DNA of 64,000 nucleotides, taken from the NCBI GenBank assembly GCA_951217055.1, contig OX578286.1, forward strand, positions 42,175,937 to 42,239,936, given 5' to 3'. Below are positions 45,177-53,231 of the stretch, piece by piece. A program made the translations under genes and the position numbers. A model generated the notes under the pieces. The model ran no database searches. It saw only the letters and a list, made by a program, of their open reading frames with translations, and was not told the DNA's origin. This stretch comes from Gerris lacustris (taxonomy: Eukaryota; Arthropoda; Insecta; Hemiptera; Gerridae). Position 1 is the first letter of the stretch. Each line of letters begins with the position of its first letter.

Positions 45177-45434
45177 TCAGGGCAGGTTTTCAAATGATCC
45201 ATTAGTATTATACACCTCATTGAGTCTATTTTTGAATTCCTTTTTCAGACTAGTTTGAATTTTTCTTCTTTTTTTTATCTCGGCTTTTCTTTTTGAACAC
45301 AAAATATAAAAAAAGATTTGTGTCAGATTTAGTCTGGCTTGTCTGGGAGTTAGATGAGCCAAATTTGGATCATAGCCCAAAAAGAAGTTTTTAGAAAAGA
45401 AGGTTTCTAGTTTACGAAATAACTTGGACGTCAT
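45177..45434 (-). CDS. Unrecognised 85-residue ORF
   Basis: The frame starts at ATG (45434) and encodes a basic protein: an N-terminal FSKNFFLGYDPNLAHLTP-like stretch, then a Lys/Arg-rich helix-like region (SKRKAEIKKRRKIQTS) and an acidic-poor tail ending SFENLP. It is not low-complexity like most frames here and may form a short coiled coil at residues 48-70. I know no family for it. It lies next to the palindrome-ended element and could be a transposon remnant. There is no TATA or intron evidence. Confidence 0.2.
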   Translation of the reverse strand: MTSKLFRKLETFFSKNFFLGYDPNLAHLTPRQARLNLTQIFFYILCSKRKAEIKKRRKIQTSLKKEFKNRLNEVYNTNGSFENLP

Positions 45435-45479
45435 TTTACAGACAAAATCACAAGAATACGTGGGAAAATGTAATCTGTC

Positions 45480-46140
45480 AGTTTTTTTGTGTAGCTAAGT
45501 GTATAAGGAACATTTTACGTCATTTATTTTTTAACGATTTTTTTTCTACTGATATTTCTAGAATGGCAATTAATAGATTTCAACGAAACGCTTGCCTATC
45601 GTTCCGCTTCCTCTTTGAAAGCAAGATTATGATTTTGGCTGATGAAATATTTATTCATATGATATATTAAGTCTTCCGTGAACAGATTGCTAAAGATCAT
45701 AGATATTTTGGAGAAGATCTCATGTGAGAAATTCTTGTGAATTCCTTCGTTTCGAACCCATTGCAGGGATCAAACTAACGTGAGATGCTCATGATGAGAA
45801 TCTTTAGCAACATGGATTCCAACTCTTCGAACCCATTGTAATCTTTGTCCAAGCGTCTTATTCATGATGAGCAAGAGACCTTCAAAATGTATCATTTATT
45901 TTTATGAAATGTGGCACTAAAAAGTGTGGCAATATGGCACTTATTTTGGCCAAATGAGGGATTTATTTTAGCTAATGTGGCATTTATTTTTTCAACTTTT
46001 TACTTCCCGAGTTTTTACTTTTTTCGGGCAGTCGTGAAATGGACCCGGAGGAGATAGCTGTGCATGCTTATCATTATGTTGAAATAAGAAGGAAAAAAGG
46101 CGTTTTTGGGTTCATCGAATAATTTCAGACAAAAAGAATA
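45480..46140. other. Spacer with internal phrase repeats
   Basis: 'gatgctcatgatgagaatct' (45785) resembles 'gcatgctcatgatcagagtc' at 51336, and 'tgtggcactaaaaagtgtgg' repeats weakly to 45985. The locus flanking the LTR elements shares old repeats with this one. Confidence 0.4.
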
Positions 46141-46147
46141 TCTACTA

Positions 46148-46704
46148 GAGGTCGACCAAGAAGTCATGAACACGGGAGAAACGGAAAGCTTAACTTCGTT
46201 TAAAATCGGAACTTCCGAGTAGTGCCGAAGTCAGTACAGTCGGGTGCTAAGACAATAACCATTCCTAGTTTGTATGACATGCCCAGTTATGTCAAATCTC
46301 ACGAATAACAACAGGAAGGTTTCCAATCTGTTAGGTTTCCTGTTTTGTTTGTTTTTATACAACACGAACTATAGTCACAACTGTTCTAAATCCAAATCAA
46401 ACTCAGAAATAAAGAGGAAGAAAAAAAATAGATTAAGGAAAAAGAATATCGATTTAGATTTAAAGAATATTATTATGAATAATCAATAAATAATAATATA
46501 AAGGTATTATCGTATATTATTAGTGATTTCTTATCAGGTACAGTGTTGCCTGTTGCAAAAAATATAGAAGTTATCAAAAATAAAATTATTAATAACAGAA
46601 GAACAACACTGTGTTTTTTGACCGTGGTCTATTATATCAAAAACTGACTGTACATGTCGACACTAGCGCACTCCTCTCATTTCCATGACTTCTTGGTCGA
46701 CCTC
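46148..46704. mobile_element. GAGGTCGACC-family TA-flanked element, 557 bp
   Basis: The ends GAGGTCGACCAAGAAGTCAT and complement are flanked by TA (46146-46147 and 46705-46706). It is the reverse of 41739-42445 and lacks that copy's nested insertion. The 71-residue frame inside (46274-46489) is rich in Lys/Asn and has no known domain. Confidence 0.85.
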
Positions 46705-46724
46705 TAGTTTGTTTCATACAGTGT

Positions 46725-46860
46725 ACCTACCCCGTATCAAAGAGGACAGTAACAATTTTTGCCAAATGTCGTGTGGAACTTTCTACGAATTGCTTAGAAT
46801 ATTGAAGAACAGTTAGACCAGTAAAGACTCTTATATAAGGGATGCAGTTTGCCCCTGATT
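46725..46860 (+). pseudogene. PIF/Harbinger transposase fragment
   Basis: In the frame containing GAG at 46742 the peptide reads EDSNNFCQMSCGTFYELLRI, then LKN, a stop, and TSKDSYIRDAVCP. This parallels the segment of Harbinger/HARBI1-type transposases with 'FRMSxxtFdeLLxllxp' followed by 'tkkdtxxReaisp'. The in-frame stop and loss of homology after 46860 show a dead fragment of about 40 residues. No DDE residues are reached. The assignment rests on motif memory only. Confidence 0.45.
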
Positions 46861-47401
46861 TGATTGAAGGAGTGGGGACTGAGTGGCAGTGGCTTGGATG
46901 GCAACGTCTGACGGGTTCAATTGAAAACAATGGGCTGACCGGGTGGCGCCACCTGCAGGTAGCGGCTAGACAGTGGGACGGTGTACCGGGTAGTGCCACC
47001 CGGCGTGTGGCAGGTTGCATTCTATTCTCATTGGTGATTGGGTAGCACCACTCGAGTGGCGCTACCCGAATGACGAAGTGTGTCACTACCCTAAGATAGG
47101 AATCCACGTCACTTGGGAAATCCTCAGCACCTTGGAATCTTGCCCTGCAAAGGCGTATCTTACTTGGTTTTATGGATTGTAGCAGAACCCCTTAGAATAT
47201 TAGAATATTTCTAATTTTTTCTCTGAACTTGGCCCAAATAAGGCAAAGTGTGGCATTTTACCGAAAATCGGCAAAATGTGGCTTTTTACCGAAAAATAGG
47301 CAAAATGTGGCATTTTATTATGGCGCCATGGCAAAAAGGCATTTGAAGGTCTCTGAGTCATTAGCGACTGAATTCCGACGTTTCAAGCTCATTGTATTGA
47401 T
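46861..47401. other. GC-richer unassigned stretch with short tandem repeats
   Basis: 'gcggcaaaatgtggcattttaccg'-type units of about 30 bp repeat three times at 47243-47320. The rest (46870-47110) has repeated 'gtggcgccac' phrases and overlapping open frames on both strands, none recognisable. Confidence 0.4.
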
Positions 47402-47722
47402 TGATACCGATGACTCCCCCCTTAATCCAGCCTTAGACATAAAACCCCGAAGGGACATGTGAAGGTGAACTCTCGCGGTTCCGAGTCTCTGGTACTTATA
47501 CGATCATTCTCTCCGTTTAACTACGACCCTCACCTTTCCACCTTCTACTGTCGGGTAGAGCGCTTCAAGACGAACAACTGGATACCAGAAACATCGCTGT
47601 AGCACCACCCTAACAGTCAGGAAGAGGAAAAAACTACAGTTAGGGAAAACGTTTTCCATACTTTGCGGGGGTTCTCAAATAGGTGCTCTCGTGAAGGGCC
47701 GTCGCTTGAGAATAAGTACACG

Positions 47723-47726
47723 CACC
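47723..47726. repeat. Target-site duplication CACC, left
   Basis: CACC directly precedes the 5' LTR and is repeated at 50366-50369 after the 3' LTR. A 4-6 bp duplication is usual for LTR elements. Confidence 0.65.
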
Positions 47727-47864
47727 TGATACCGCCCGACTCAAGCCAGAAAACACCTAGTTTTGTTAAACCATCATTCAATAGGCCGGGCCAATGAGAA
47801 GCGAGCTTTTCCCGTCCCGAGCTCTCTCATTGGTCCTTGCCCCTCTCTTTCGCCTATTGAATTC

Positions 47865-47878
47865 CTATATATACCCTG
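47865..47878 (+). promoter_or_regulatory. TATA box of the 5' LTR
   Basis: CTATATATACCC stands in otherwise GC-rich LTR sequence, about 140 bp from the LTR start. The same sequence is at 50045-50058 in the 3' LTR. Confidence 0.6.
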
Positions 47879-47905
47879 CCCAGCGAGGCAGAAGAGAGAC
47901 CCGTC

Positions 47906-47957
47906 CTGAGCTTCTTCCAAGCTCAGAGACCTCCTCCTGAGCTTCATCAAAGCTCAG
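47906..47957 (+). other. Tandem 8-bp-stem hairpins in LTR
   Basis: CTGAGCTT and AAGCTCAG enclose loops CTTCC (47906-47926) and CATCA (47937-47957). The loops differ while the stems are kept, as expected of selected RNA structure or a recent duplication. They recur at 50086-50137. Confidence 0.65.
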
Positions 47958-48064
47958 AGGCCACCCGAACTCCACCACTCTACTGCCACTCCAGTCGCCC
48001 AGACCTCAAGCTCACACCGTGTTGTCTTTGACTTGAGACCCTGACCCTTCATCGACACCCAAAC

Positions 48065-48080
48065 GGTCCTTTCCAGGACC
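48065..48080 (+). promoter_or_regulatory. Histone-type RNA stem-loop, 5' LTR, first
   Basis: GGTCCTTTCCAGGACC has a 6-bp stem and a 4-base loop (TTCC), preceded by CAAAC and followed by ACCACC. Its shape, length and flanks match the replication-dependent histone mRNA 3' stem-loop bound by SLBP. Its third loop base differs from the usual U. Confidence 0.65.
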
Positions 48081-48124
48081 ACCAGCACCTCTACCACCTT
48101 GGCCTTCGACCTACCAGGCCCAAC

Positions 48125-48140
48125 GGTCCTTTGCAGGACC
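48125..48140 (+). promoter_or_regulatory. Histone-type RNA stem-loop, 5' LTR, second
   Basis: GGTCCTTTGCAGGACC lies exactly 60 bp after the first and is followed by ATCATC. The stem is identical and the loop is TTGC. Confidence 0.6.
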
Positions 48141-48188
48141 ATCATCACCCCAGTGACACGGCCCTCCACAAACCAGGCCGTATCATAT

Positions 48189-48206
48189 TGGCGGCCCAAC
48201 CTGGGG
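48189..48206 (+). promoter_or_regulatory. Primer-binding site
   Basis: TGGCGGCCCAACCTGGGG starts three bases after the LTR. TGG matches the CCA end of a tRNA, and the sequence resembles the TGGCGCCCAACGTGGGG sites of many Ty3/gypsy elements. Confidence 0.7.
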
Positions 48207-48276
48207 CACGCACATCCACCCACGCTCTGCTAGTCGAACATCACTTCTGGGAGTGTAAAACCCAGTGGCGCCCATC

Positions 48277-49977
48277 ATGAACTGTCCACACCATTCATCA
48301 GCCCCTCCTCAATCTCCGCCTGGGTACCCTCATCTACCGTACGGATACCCCACCTATGGTTATCCACCATACGGTTATCCGTATCACCACCCGCCTTGGG
48401 CAGTGCCGATGCACCCCTACATGAGCAAGCCGCTGCCTTGCTTCTCCGGAGCTGAAAACGAGGACCTGGCTGCGTTCATTCGCGACATTAGGATTCACCT
48501 CCAGGCCATGAACATCACTGGAGAGAGACAATTCTTCGCTGCGTTGAAACAGCTCACCGGCGCCGCGAAAGCCTGGTGGGAGAAAACATGGTACATTGAC
48601 GCAACGTTAGAACACTTGGAGGAACGTCTCAGCGAGCGGTTTGGAAAACCAATGCAGAACCTTGCCCAGCCGTCGCAGCACCTTGCCCAGCCGTCGCAAC
48701 ACCTTGCCCAGCCGTCGCAGCCCCTTGCCCAGCCGTCGCAGCCCCTTGACCTGCCGACGCCGCAAGCCCTGCCGTCCCAGCAACCTGCTTGGCCACCGTA
48801 TACAGCGCAGACAGGCAACTCTACGCCGCCCAGCTACCCAACGTACGGTGGGTACACTCAACCTGCCTGGCCACCTCACCCAAACTGGCCCTCACACGCT
48901 GCCATGCCGTCGCAACAGCCTGCCCTGCTTCCCCAGCCATCTGTTCCTCCACCAACGATGCAAGCATCGCAGCCATCGTTCCTTCCGCAAACAGGTCACC
49001 CAGCGCACACTCTGGAACCTCTCACTCCACCAAGGTCTTCCCTTTCCCCACAGCCAGCCCTCATTTCACAGCCGGCTGGACCACAGGTGACTACTCCGTC
49101 CCCACAGCTAGCGCTACATCCACAGCCAGTGCTACCGCCGGAGACACCTCGATCCCCACAGCCAGTGCTCCTTCCGCAGCCAGCTGTACATCCTCCAGCG
49201 CAGGTTGTGCTACCACCCGGGACTCCTCTGCTCCCACACTCAGCGCTACCTCTACAGCCAGCGCACCCTCCGAAGCCTGATGTACCTCTGCCAGCGCTTC
49301 TGCCGGAGACTTGTCCGTCCCCACGGCCAGTGCTCCCTCTGCAGCTTGGGCTATCGTCGAAGACTCCTTCGCCCTTACAGCCAGCACTCACTTCACCACC
49401 TCCTGTCTCTTTTCTACCAGGCCCTGTCCCGCATCTACCTGACCCTCTGCCACCGGACCCTCTTCCAACTGACCCTGTCCCGCATCCACCGGACCTTGAC
49501 CAAGACTCTCGATCATTTGACCCGGACCCTCTGTCATCTGACCCTGTCCCTCCACCACCTGACCCTGTCCCTCCACCACCTGGCCCTGTCCCTCCACCAA
49601 CTGACCCTGTCCCTCCACCACCTGACCCTGTCCTTCCATCACCGGACACTGTCATCTTAACACAGCCCGCAGCCATACAGCATCCTGAACTTCCGCCGCA
49701 GCCGTCGCCACTCATCCCACCTAAACGTGCCTCCCAGCCTGTGCTCTCTCCGCAGCTCGCACCCGTCATCACTCCTTACTATCTATTGTATGTAAAGTTA
49801 TTGTATTTTAATTCCAATAAACTGTTTGGACACTGGAGTGCACAGGCGAGTGGCACATCGCGGCTTTCTTACAAGAGGTGTTTTCTGTCTGGGGTGTTGG
49901 GGGAGTTGATACCGCCCGACTCAAGCCAGAAAACACCTAGTTTTGTTAAACCATCATTCAATAGGCCGGGCCAATGA
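48277..49977 (+). CDS. gag: Retrotransposon Gag-like protein with long Pro/Gln-rich tail
   Basis: This is an intact frame of 566 residues from the first ATG (48277); the four upstream codons begin at GTG. Residues 1-50 are Pro/Tyr/Gly-rich (repeated YGYP). Residues about 53-127 fit a Ty3/gypsy capsid domain: PCFSGAENEDLAAFIRDI, a QFFAALKQLTGAAKAWW core and an LEERLSERFGKP end. The remaining 430 residues are a Pro/Gln-rich repeat region, first LAQPSQ units, later DPVPPPPDPV units. There is no CCHC zinc knuckle, protease or polymerase. The frame runs 71 bp into the 3' LTR, which supplies its last residues. It probably packages RNA made by this element, with enzymes supplied in trans. The overlapping 258-residue minus-strand frame is a shadow of the repeats. 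Confidence 0.75.
   Translation: MNCPHHSSAPPQSPPGYPHLPYGYPTYGYPPYGYPYHHPPWAVPMHPYMSKPLPCFSGAENEDLAAFIRDIRIHLQAMNITGERQFFAALKQLTGAAKAWWEKTWYIDATLEHLEERLSERFGKPMQNLAQPSQHLAQPSQHLAQPSQPLAQPSQPLDLPTPQALPSQQPAWPPYTAQTGNSTPPSYPTYGGYTQPAWPPHPNWPSHAAMPSQQPALLPQPSVPPPTMQASQPSFLPQTGHPAHTLEPLTPPRSSLSPQPALISQPAGPQVTTPSPQLALHPQPVLPPETPRSPQPVLLPQPAVHPPAQVVLPPGTPLLPHSALPLQPAHPPKPDVPLPALLPETCPSPRPVLPLQLGLSSKTPSPLQPALTSPPPVSFLPGPVPHLPDPLPPDPLPTDPVPHPPDLDQDSRSFDPDPLSSDPVPPPPDPVPPPPGPVPPPTDPVPPPPDPVLPSPDTVILTQPAAIQHPELPPQPSPLIPPKRASQPVLSPQLAPVITPYYLLYVKLLYFNSNKLFGHWSAQASGTSRLSYKRCFLSGVLGELIPPDSSQKTPSFVKPSFNRPGQ
49813..49818 (+). terminator. AATAAA upstream of the 3' LTR
   Basis: An AATAAA hexamer occurs inside the ORF about 90 bp before the 3' LTR. 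It is the only such signal in the element's right part, and it lies where it would cut the RNA before the LTR. It is probably unused. Confidence 0.35.
49890..49906 (+). promoter_or_regulatory. Polypurine tract
   Basis: GGGGTGTTGGGGGAGT directly abuts the 3' LTR, the expected site for plus-strand priming. Three T residues interrupt it. Confidence 0.55.
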
Positions 49978-50244
49978 GAAGCGAGCTTTTCCCGTCCCGA
50001 GCTCTCTCATTGGTCCTTGCCCCTCTCTTTCGCCTATTGAATTCCTATATATACCCTGCCCAGCGAGGCAGAAGAGAGACCCGTCCTGAGCTTCTTCCAA
50101 GCTCAGAGACCTCCTCCTGAGCTTCATCAAAGCTCAGAGGCCACCCGAACTCCACCACTCTACTGCCACTCCAGTCGCCCAGACCTCAAGCTCACACCGT
50201 GTTGTCTTTGACTTGAGACCCTGACCCTTCATCGACACCCAAAC

Positions 50245-50260
50245 GGTCCTTTCCAGGACC
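50245..50260 (+). promoter_or_regulatory. Histone-type RNA stem-loop, 3' LTR, first
   Basis: GGTCCTTTCCAGGACC lies about 200 bp downstream of the LTR's TATA box. This is a position where an element transcript could end. Confidence 0.65.
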
Positions 50261-50304
50261 ACCAGCACCTCTACCACCTTGGCCTTCGACCTACCAGGCC
50301 CAAC

Positions 50305-50320
50305 GGTCCTTTGCAGGACC
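50305..50320 (+). promoter_or_regulatory. Histone-type RNA stem-loop, 3' LTR, second
   Basis: GGTCCTTTGCAGGACC lies 45 bp from the LTR end. Confidence 0.6.
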
Positions 50321-50365
50321 ATCATCACCCCAGTGACACGGCCCTCCACAAACCAGGCCGTATCA

Positions 50366-50369
50366 CACC
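50366..50369. repeat. Target-site duplication CACC, right
   Basis: This is the pair of 47723-47726. Confidence 0.65.
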
Positions 50370-50704
50370 TTTACGAATCTTGATATTTCAATCTCTCTCT
50401 CATCTACCGACGGACTTATCTCTCTCCCGCGAACTACCAGCCAACCTGCCTTACCAGACCGGATCTGAGCCTGCTTACCTGCTTCTCTCCGACGGACCAC
50501 GGGAAGAATCACCGATACCGAAGGCGAGACAAGAAGAAGCCAGGGCCAGAACAACTTTATCGGTACCAGCGCTTTTGCCACAGATCCCTGCGAGTCGACT
50601 ACTACACGTCCGAAGCTTCGCACGAGCCACCGCTGAAATCACCCGAGGACAGAAGCCAACCCCACACTAACTCAAGAACGGGTTATTCCCTCATCGCAGA
50701 GAAC

Positions 50705-50720
50705 GGTCCTTTTCAGGACC
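50705..50720 (+). promoter_or_regulatory. Histone-type RNA stem-loop, older LTR, first
   Basis: GGTCCTTTTCAGGACC has the consensus loop TTTC, is preceded by GAAC and followed by ATC. It is the best match to the histone consensus in the window, together with 51226-51241. Confidence 0.7.
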
Positions 50721-50764
50721 ATCTCACAACACCTCCCTTACGAACTCTATTAAACTCGTAAAAC

Positions 50765-50780
50765 CGTCCTTTTTAGGACC
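50765..50780 (+). promoter_or_regulatory. Histone-type RNA stem-loop, older LTR, second
   Basis: CGTCCTTTTTAGGACC has loop TTTT. The outermost pair is lost (C opposite C), leaving five pairs. It is preceded by TAAAAC and followed by ACC. Confidence 0.55.
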
Positions 50781-50803
50781 ACCTTTGTGAACGCTACCAA
50801 TCT

Positions 50804-50819
50804 CGTTCTTTTCAGAACT
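50804..50819 (+). promoter_or_regulatory. Histone-type RNA stem-loop, older LTR, third (variant stem)
   Basis: CGTTCTTTTCAGAACT keeps the TTTC loop, and its stem has two changed, still complementary positions (GTTCT/AGAAC). Compensatory change supports an RNA structure. Confidence 0.5.
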
Positions 50820-51225
50820 CACGCTTCTTCGACGGCGCTGACTTCACCTTACGAGTCCGACCGACAGCCAACGACATTCTACACAGCGTAGAGTAAACAA
50901 CCAGTACTGGAGACGGAACCGCAGCCCGACTCTTACCCCGGCGGCATTAACTTAACACGACTTTTCTCGTTCTTTTTACTACCTCCTCCAGACTCCGATC
51001 AGCCACTGCGACTCGGCTTAGTCAAGGCACGAGGGCTAAGGCTAGAGAGTTGTGGTCGTGTGACTCTATCGAGAGGTTACCGACTACTCTCTTTAGCTTC
51101 GGCCGCAGTTGTATTCGCATTGTGCGGTGTTCACTGCTACGCCATCCTCGGTACCGTCGACAGGTTAGCTCCTCCCTACCTCAAGTAGTCGAGGCTAGCC
51201 TGATTGTCTCAGCACCCTCTTAAGC

Positions 51226-51241
51226 GGTCCTTTTCAGGACC
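51226..51241 (+). promoter_or_regulatory. Histone-type RNA stem-loop, older LTR, fourth
   Basis: GGTCCTTTTCAGGACC has the consensus TTTC loop and is followed by ACC. It lies 49 bp before the LTR end, the same relative position as the last stem-loop of the younger LTR (45 bp). Confidence 0.7.
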
Positions 51242-51290
51242 ACCATTCACTCTTGTATACGGTCCCACTCTACCGTTTCGGGCCGTATCA

Positions 51291-51420
51291 TGATATCTGC
51301 ACTGAATGCTCTGCTAGATAGAAATCTAATGTGGCATGCTCATGATCAGAGTCTTGAGCGACTAAATCCCACGTATCCAATGTATTGTAGGTAATATTTT
51401 CAAGGAATGACAAAAATATG
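51291..51420. other. Flank with old repeat shared with 45.8 kb
   Basis: 'ggcatgctcatgatcagagt' and the following 'cttgagcgactaa' resemble 45780-45850. It is a diverged duplicate of unknown nature. Confidence 0.4.
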
Positions 51421-51464
51421 TAATTCATCTCGGTAGATTTTTATTTTCCCATTTTTTTATGGTA

Positions 51465-51560
51465 AAAGTTTGGGTTCGATTCCCTGCCGGAGAGGAGTTA
51501 TTTCTGTAATTATAGACTCATATTTAAGAAAGATTAGTATATGTGTTATATCGGGTAGAT
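51465..51560 (+). mobile_element. ACTTTCT-element fragment with B box
   Basis: GGGTTCGATTCCCTGCCGG and the following 'gaggagttatttctgtaatt' match 28968-29000. Only this inner segment is left. Confidence 0.5.
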
Positions 51561-52294
51561 TTTTTTTTAAATACCTACAAATAGCATTTTTTTGCCATTA
51601 TTTCATTATAATATTAAATTTATCACAGTACCTTATACCTACAACCTATACGTGTTTTTGATCCAACTTTTTATTTATTTATTTTTTTTTTTTAGTACAC
51701 ATATTTTTTAAAATAAATGTACTCATTAACCAGATTTTGTTGTATTTTATTATTTTTTTCAAAAGCATTTGCTTGCTTTTTTTTGGTTCTCCCCGTTTTT
51801 CTTCTCTGTAATATGATAGGTTCTTTTTATAAAAGAAACGCTCAAAAAGAATAACTCCACAAGACATAATGCAGCTTCATTTGTCAAGATTTTTTTTTCT
51901 TCTTCTTTATATTTCTTATTCGCACCCACTCTAATTCTTTAAGTTTATATTTACTCCATTTTTTTTTCTTTCTTTATTTGTTTATTTTTAAGAAATATAG
52001 TTTAAAATTACTCGTTAAAACTCTTGTCAAAAAACTGTCTCACGTCTGCATATATGTGAATACAAAGAGATTGTCAGGTGATGGAATACCTGTCCTCGTG
52101 GGCTAGATTTGCAACAAAGTATACTCAATGTCTTCATCTGTATATACTACCTCAATTTCTCTAGTTGTTTTTTTTTTCTTTCGTTTTGTTTATTTGTAGA
52201 AATTACTTATTTAGGAGTTTCTTATTTTTAATTTTAAAGAAATAGTATCTCTTTTTTTCTGTTCCCTTAGTAATTGTAATTACATATTATATAT
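51561..52294. other. T-rich spacer
   Basis: There are long T runs and no supported gene. The small frames are Phe/Lys-rich low-complexity. Confidence 0.45.
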
Positions 52295-52295
52295 A

Positions 52296-53231
52296 CAGTA
52301 AAACCTGCTAAAGTGACCACCCGTGTATATTGACCACCTGGTCAATGTGACCACTTTTTCATGGTCCCTTCAGAAATTCAATACTTTCCTGTACATTTTC
52401 TTGTGCTTATTGTGACCATCTGCCTATTTTGACCAGTGACCACATTTTTCTGGTCCTTTGAAGGAAATTTATTTTGGTTAAAGTGACCGAAGTAAAAAAA
52501 TATACAATATATTTTAGTGAGAATACCTATAATAATCTTGGAACATTTTGTTTTTAATTTAATTTCCTAGAACTCATATACTAGATTTTGTAGTATGAAT
52601 AAAATCCACTTTACTTTCTTTCTGTTTTATAAGAATTATTGAGAAGGATTTTAATTCAGAGAAATTAGTAAGAAACAAATAATTCTTACTGGTTCTAAGA
52701 GTTAATCACAAAGAGTACATAATTTCTCTGTATTTTTTCTTTTTCACTTCATCCTCATTTCTTTGGAATATCTCCTTCATTTCTGTTAAAAAAATGTATT
52801 TCTTGAACAGTTGTTAGTTTGATTTAGAAGGTAAAAGGTGTATTTTAAAAAAAAAAAAAAAAAAAAAGTATCGTCTTTTTACGAGCATTGTGTGTTTTGT
52901 AATGAAATGACCTCAAATATTTTTTTAGATTTTACAATTAAGCGCAAGTAAAATGCATCCTTTTTCAATTTTTATAGAAAAATGTTTCACCTCGTTTTTG
53001 CCTAAATTATAAGCTAAATATTTTAAAAAGATTTTTTAATGTTACTCTATTTATTTACAAATGTTGTCACTTTTTTGTATAAACGTTCCTTTACACCATT
53101 TATGTGTGTAACATTATAGAAAACCCCAGAATGAGCACTTTTTTAAACTCATTTTGGGTATGTTGACCACCTGCCTAAGGTGACCACTTTTGGTCGGTCC
53201 CATCGGTGGTCACTTTATCCAGGTTTTACTG
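52296..53231. mobile_element. Pogo/mariner-type element, 936 bp
   Basis: The ends CAGTAAAACCTG and CAGGTTTTACTG are flanked by TA (52294-52295 and 53232-53233). Sub-terminal GTGACCAC/TTGACCAC repeats occur in at least five copies on the left and three on the right, often seen in pogo-like elements. The interior is AT-rich without a transposase frame. Confidence 0.8.

Larger units (their letters stand above)
47727..48185 (+). repeat. 5' LTR of the gag-only element
   Basis: TGATACC...GTATCA forms a short terminal inverted repeat. A TATA-like CCTATATATACCC lies near 47865-47878, placing a probable start around 47895-47905. Downstream are two hairpins with 8-bp stems (47906-47926 and 47937-47957, stem CTGAGCTT) and two histone-type stem-loops. 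I found no AATAAA in the LTR. Confidence 0.85.
47727..50365 (+). mobile_element. Gag-only Ty3/gypsy-type LTR retrotransposon, 2639 bp
   Basis: Direct 459-bp terminal repeats (47727-48185 and 49907-50365) look identical by eye, begin TG and end CA. A primer-binding site follows the 5' LTR and a purine-rich tract precedes the 3' LTR. The 1721-bp interior holds one gag-like frame, and no protease, reverse transcriptase or integrase. Flanks duplicate CACC. Identical LTRs imply recent transposition, so the enzymes must come from another element. The LTRs carry two histone-type stem-loops and no AATAAA. Confidence 0.85.
49907..50365 (+). repeat. 3' LTR of the gag-only element
   Basis: It is offset by exactly 2180 bp from the 5' LTR, with no difference found by eye. 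It contains copies of the TATA box, paired hairpins and both histone-type stem-loops (50245-50260 and 50305-50320). Confidence 0.85.
47402..51290 (+). mobile_element. Older LTR (probably solo) interrupted by the gag element
   Basis: The ends TGATACCGATGACTCC (47402) and GGGCCGTATCA (to 51290) match the ends of the younger LTR inside (TGATACCGCC and GGCCGTATCA). Both sides are flanked by TGAT (47398-47401 and 51291-51294). Removing the insert leaves about 1246 bp. No internal region or second LTR of this older element is visible, so a solo LTR is likely. Its right part has four histone-type stem-loops. A related but distinct family is the alternative to a longer version of the same one. Confidence 0.6.

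Noticed and set aside
48996..49772. 258-residue minus-strand frame, Gly/Ser/Cys-rich, and other frames over the gag gene
   Set aside because: These are shadows of the Pro-rich codon repeats on the plus strand, without a domain or promoter.
47727..50365. Domesticated single-copy gag gene
   Set aside because: The flanking LTRs look identical and the target duplication, PBS and purine tract are all present, so it is better read as a recently moved element. Domestication is not needed.
49907..51290. A single 1384-bp 3' LTR
   Set aside because: The 5' LTR ends after 459 bp at the same CCGTATCA, and CACC flanks both LTRs at that length. The extra 921 bp belongs to the older outer LTR.
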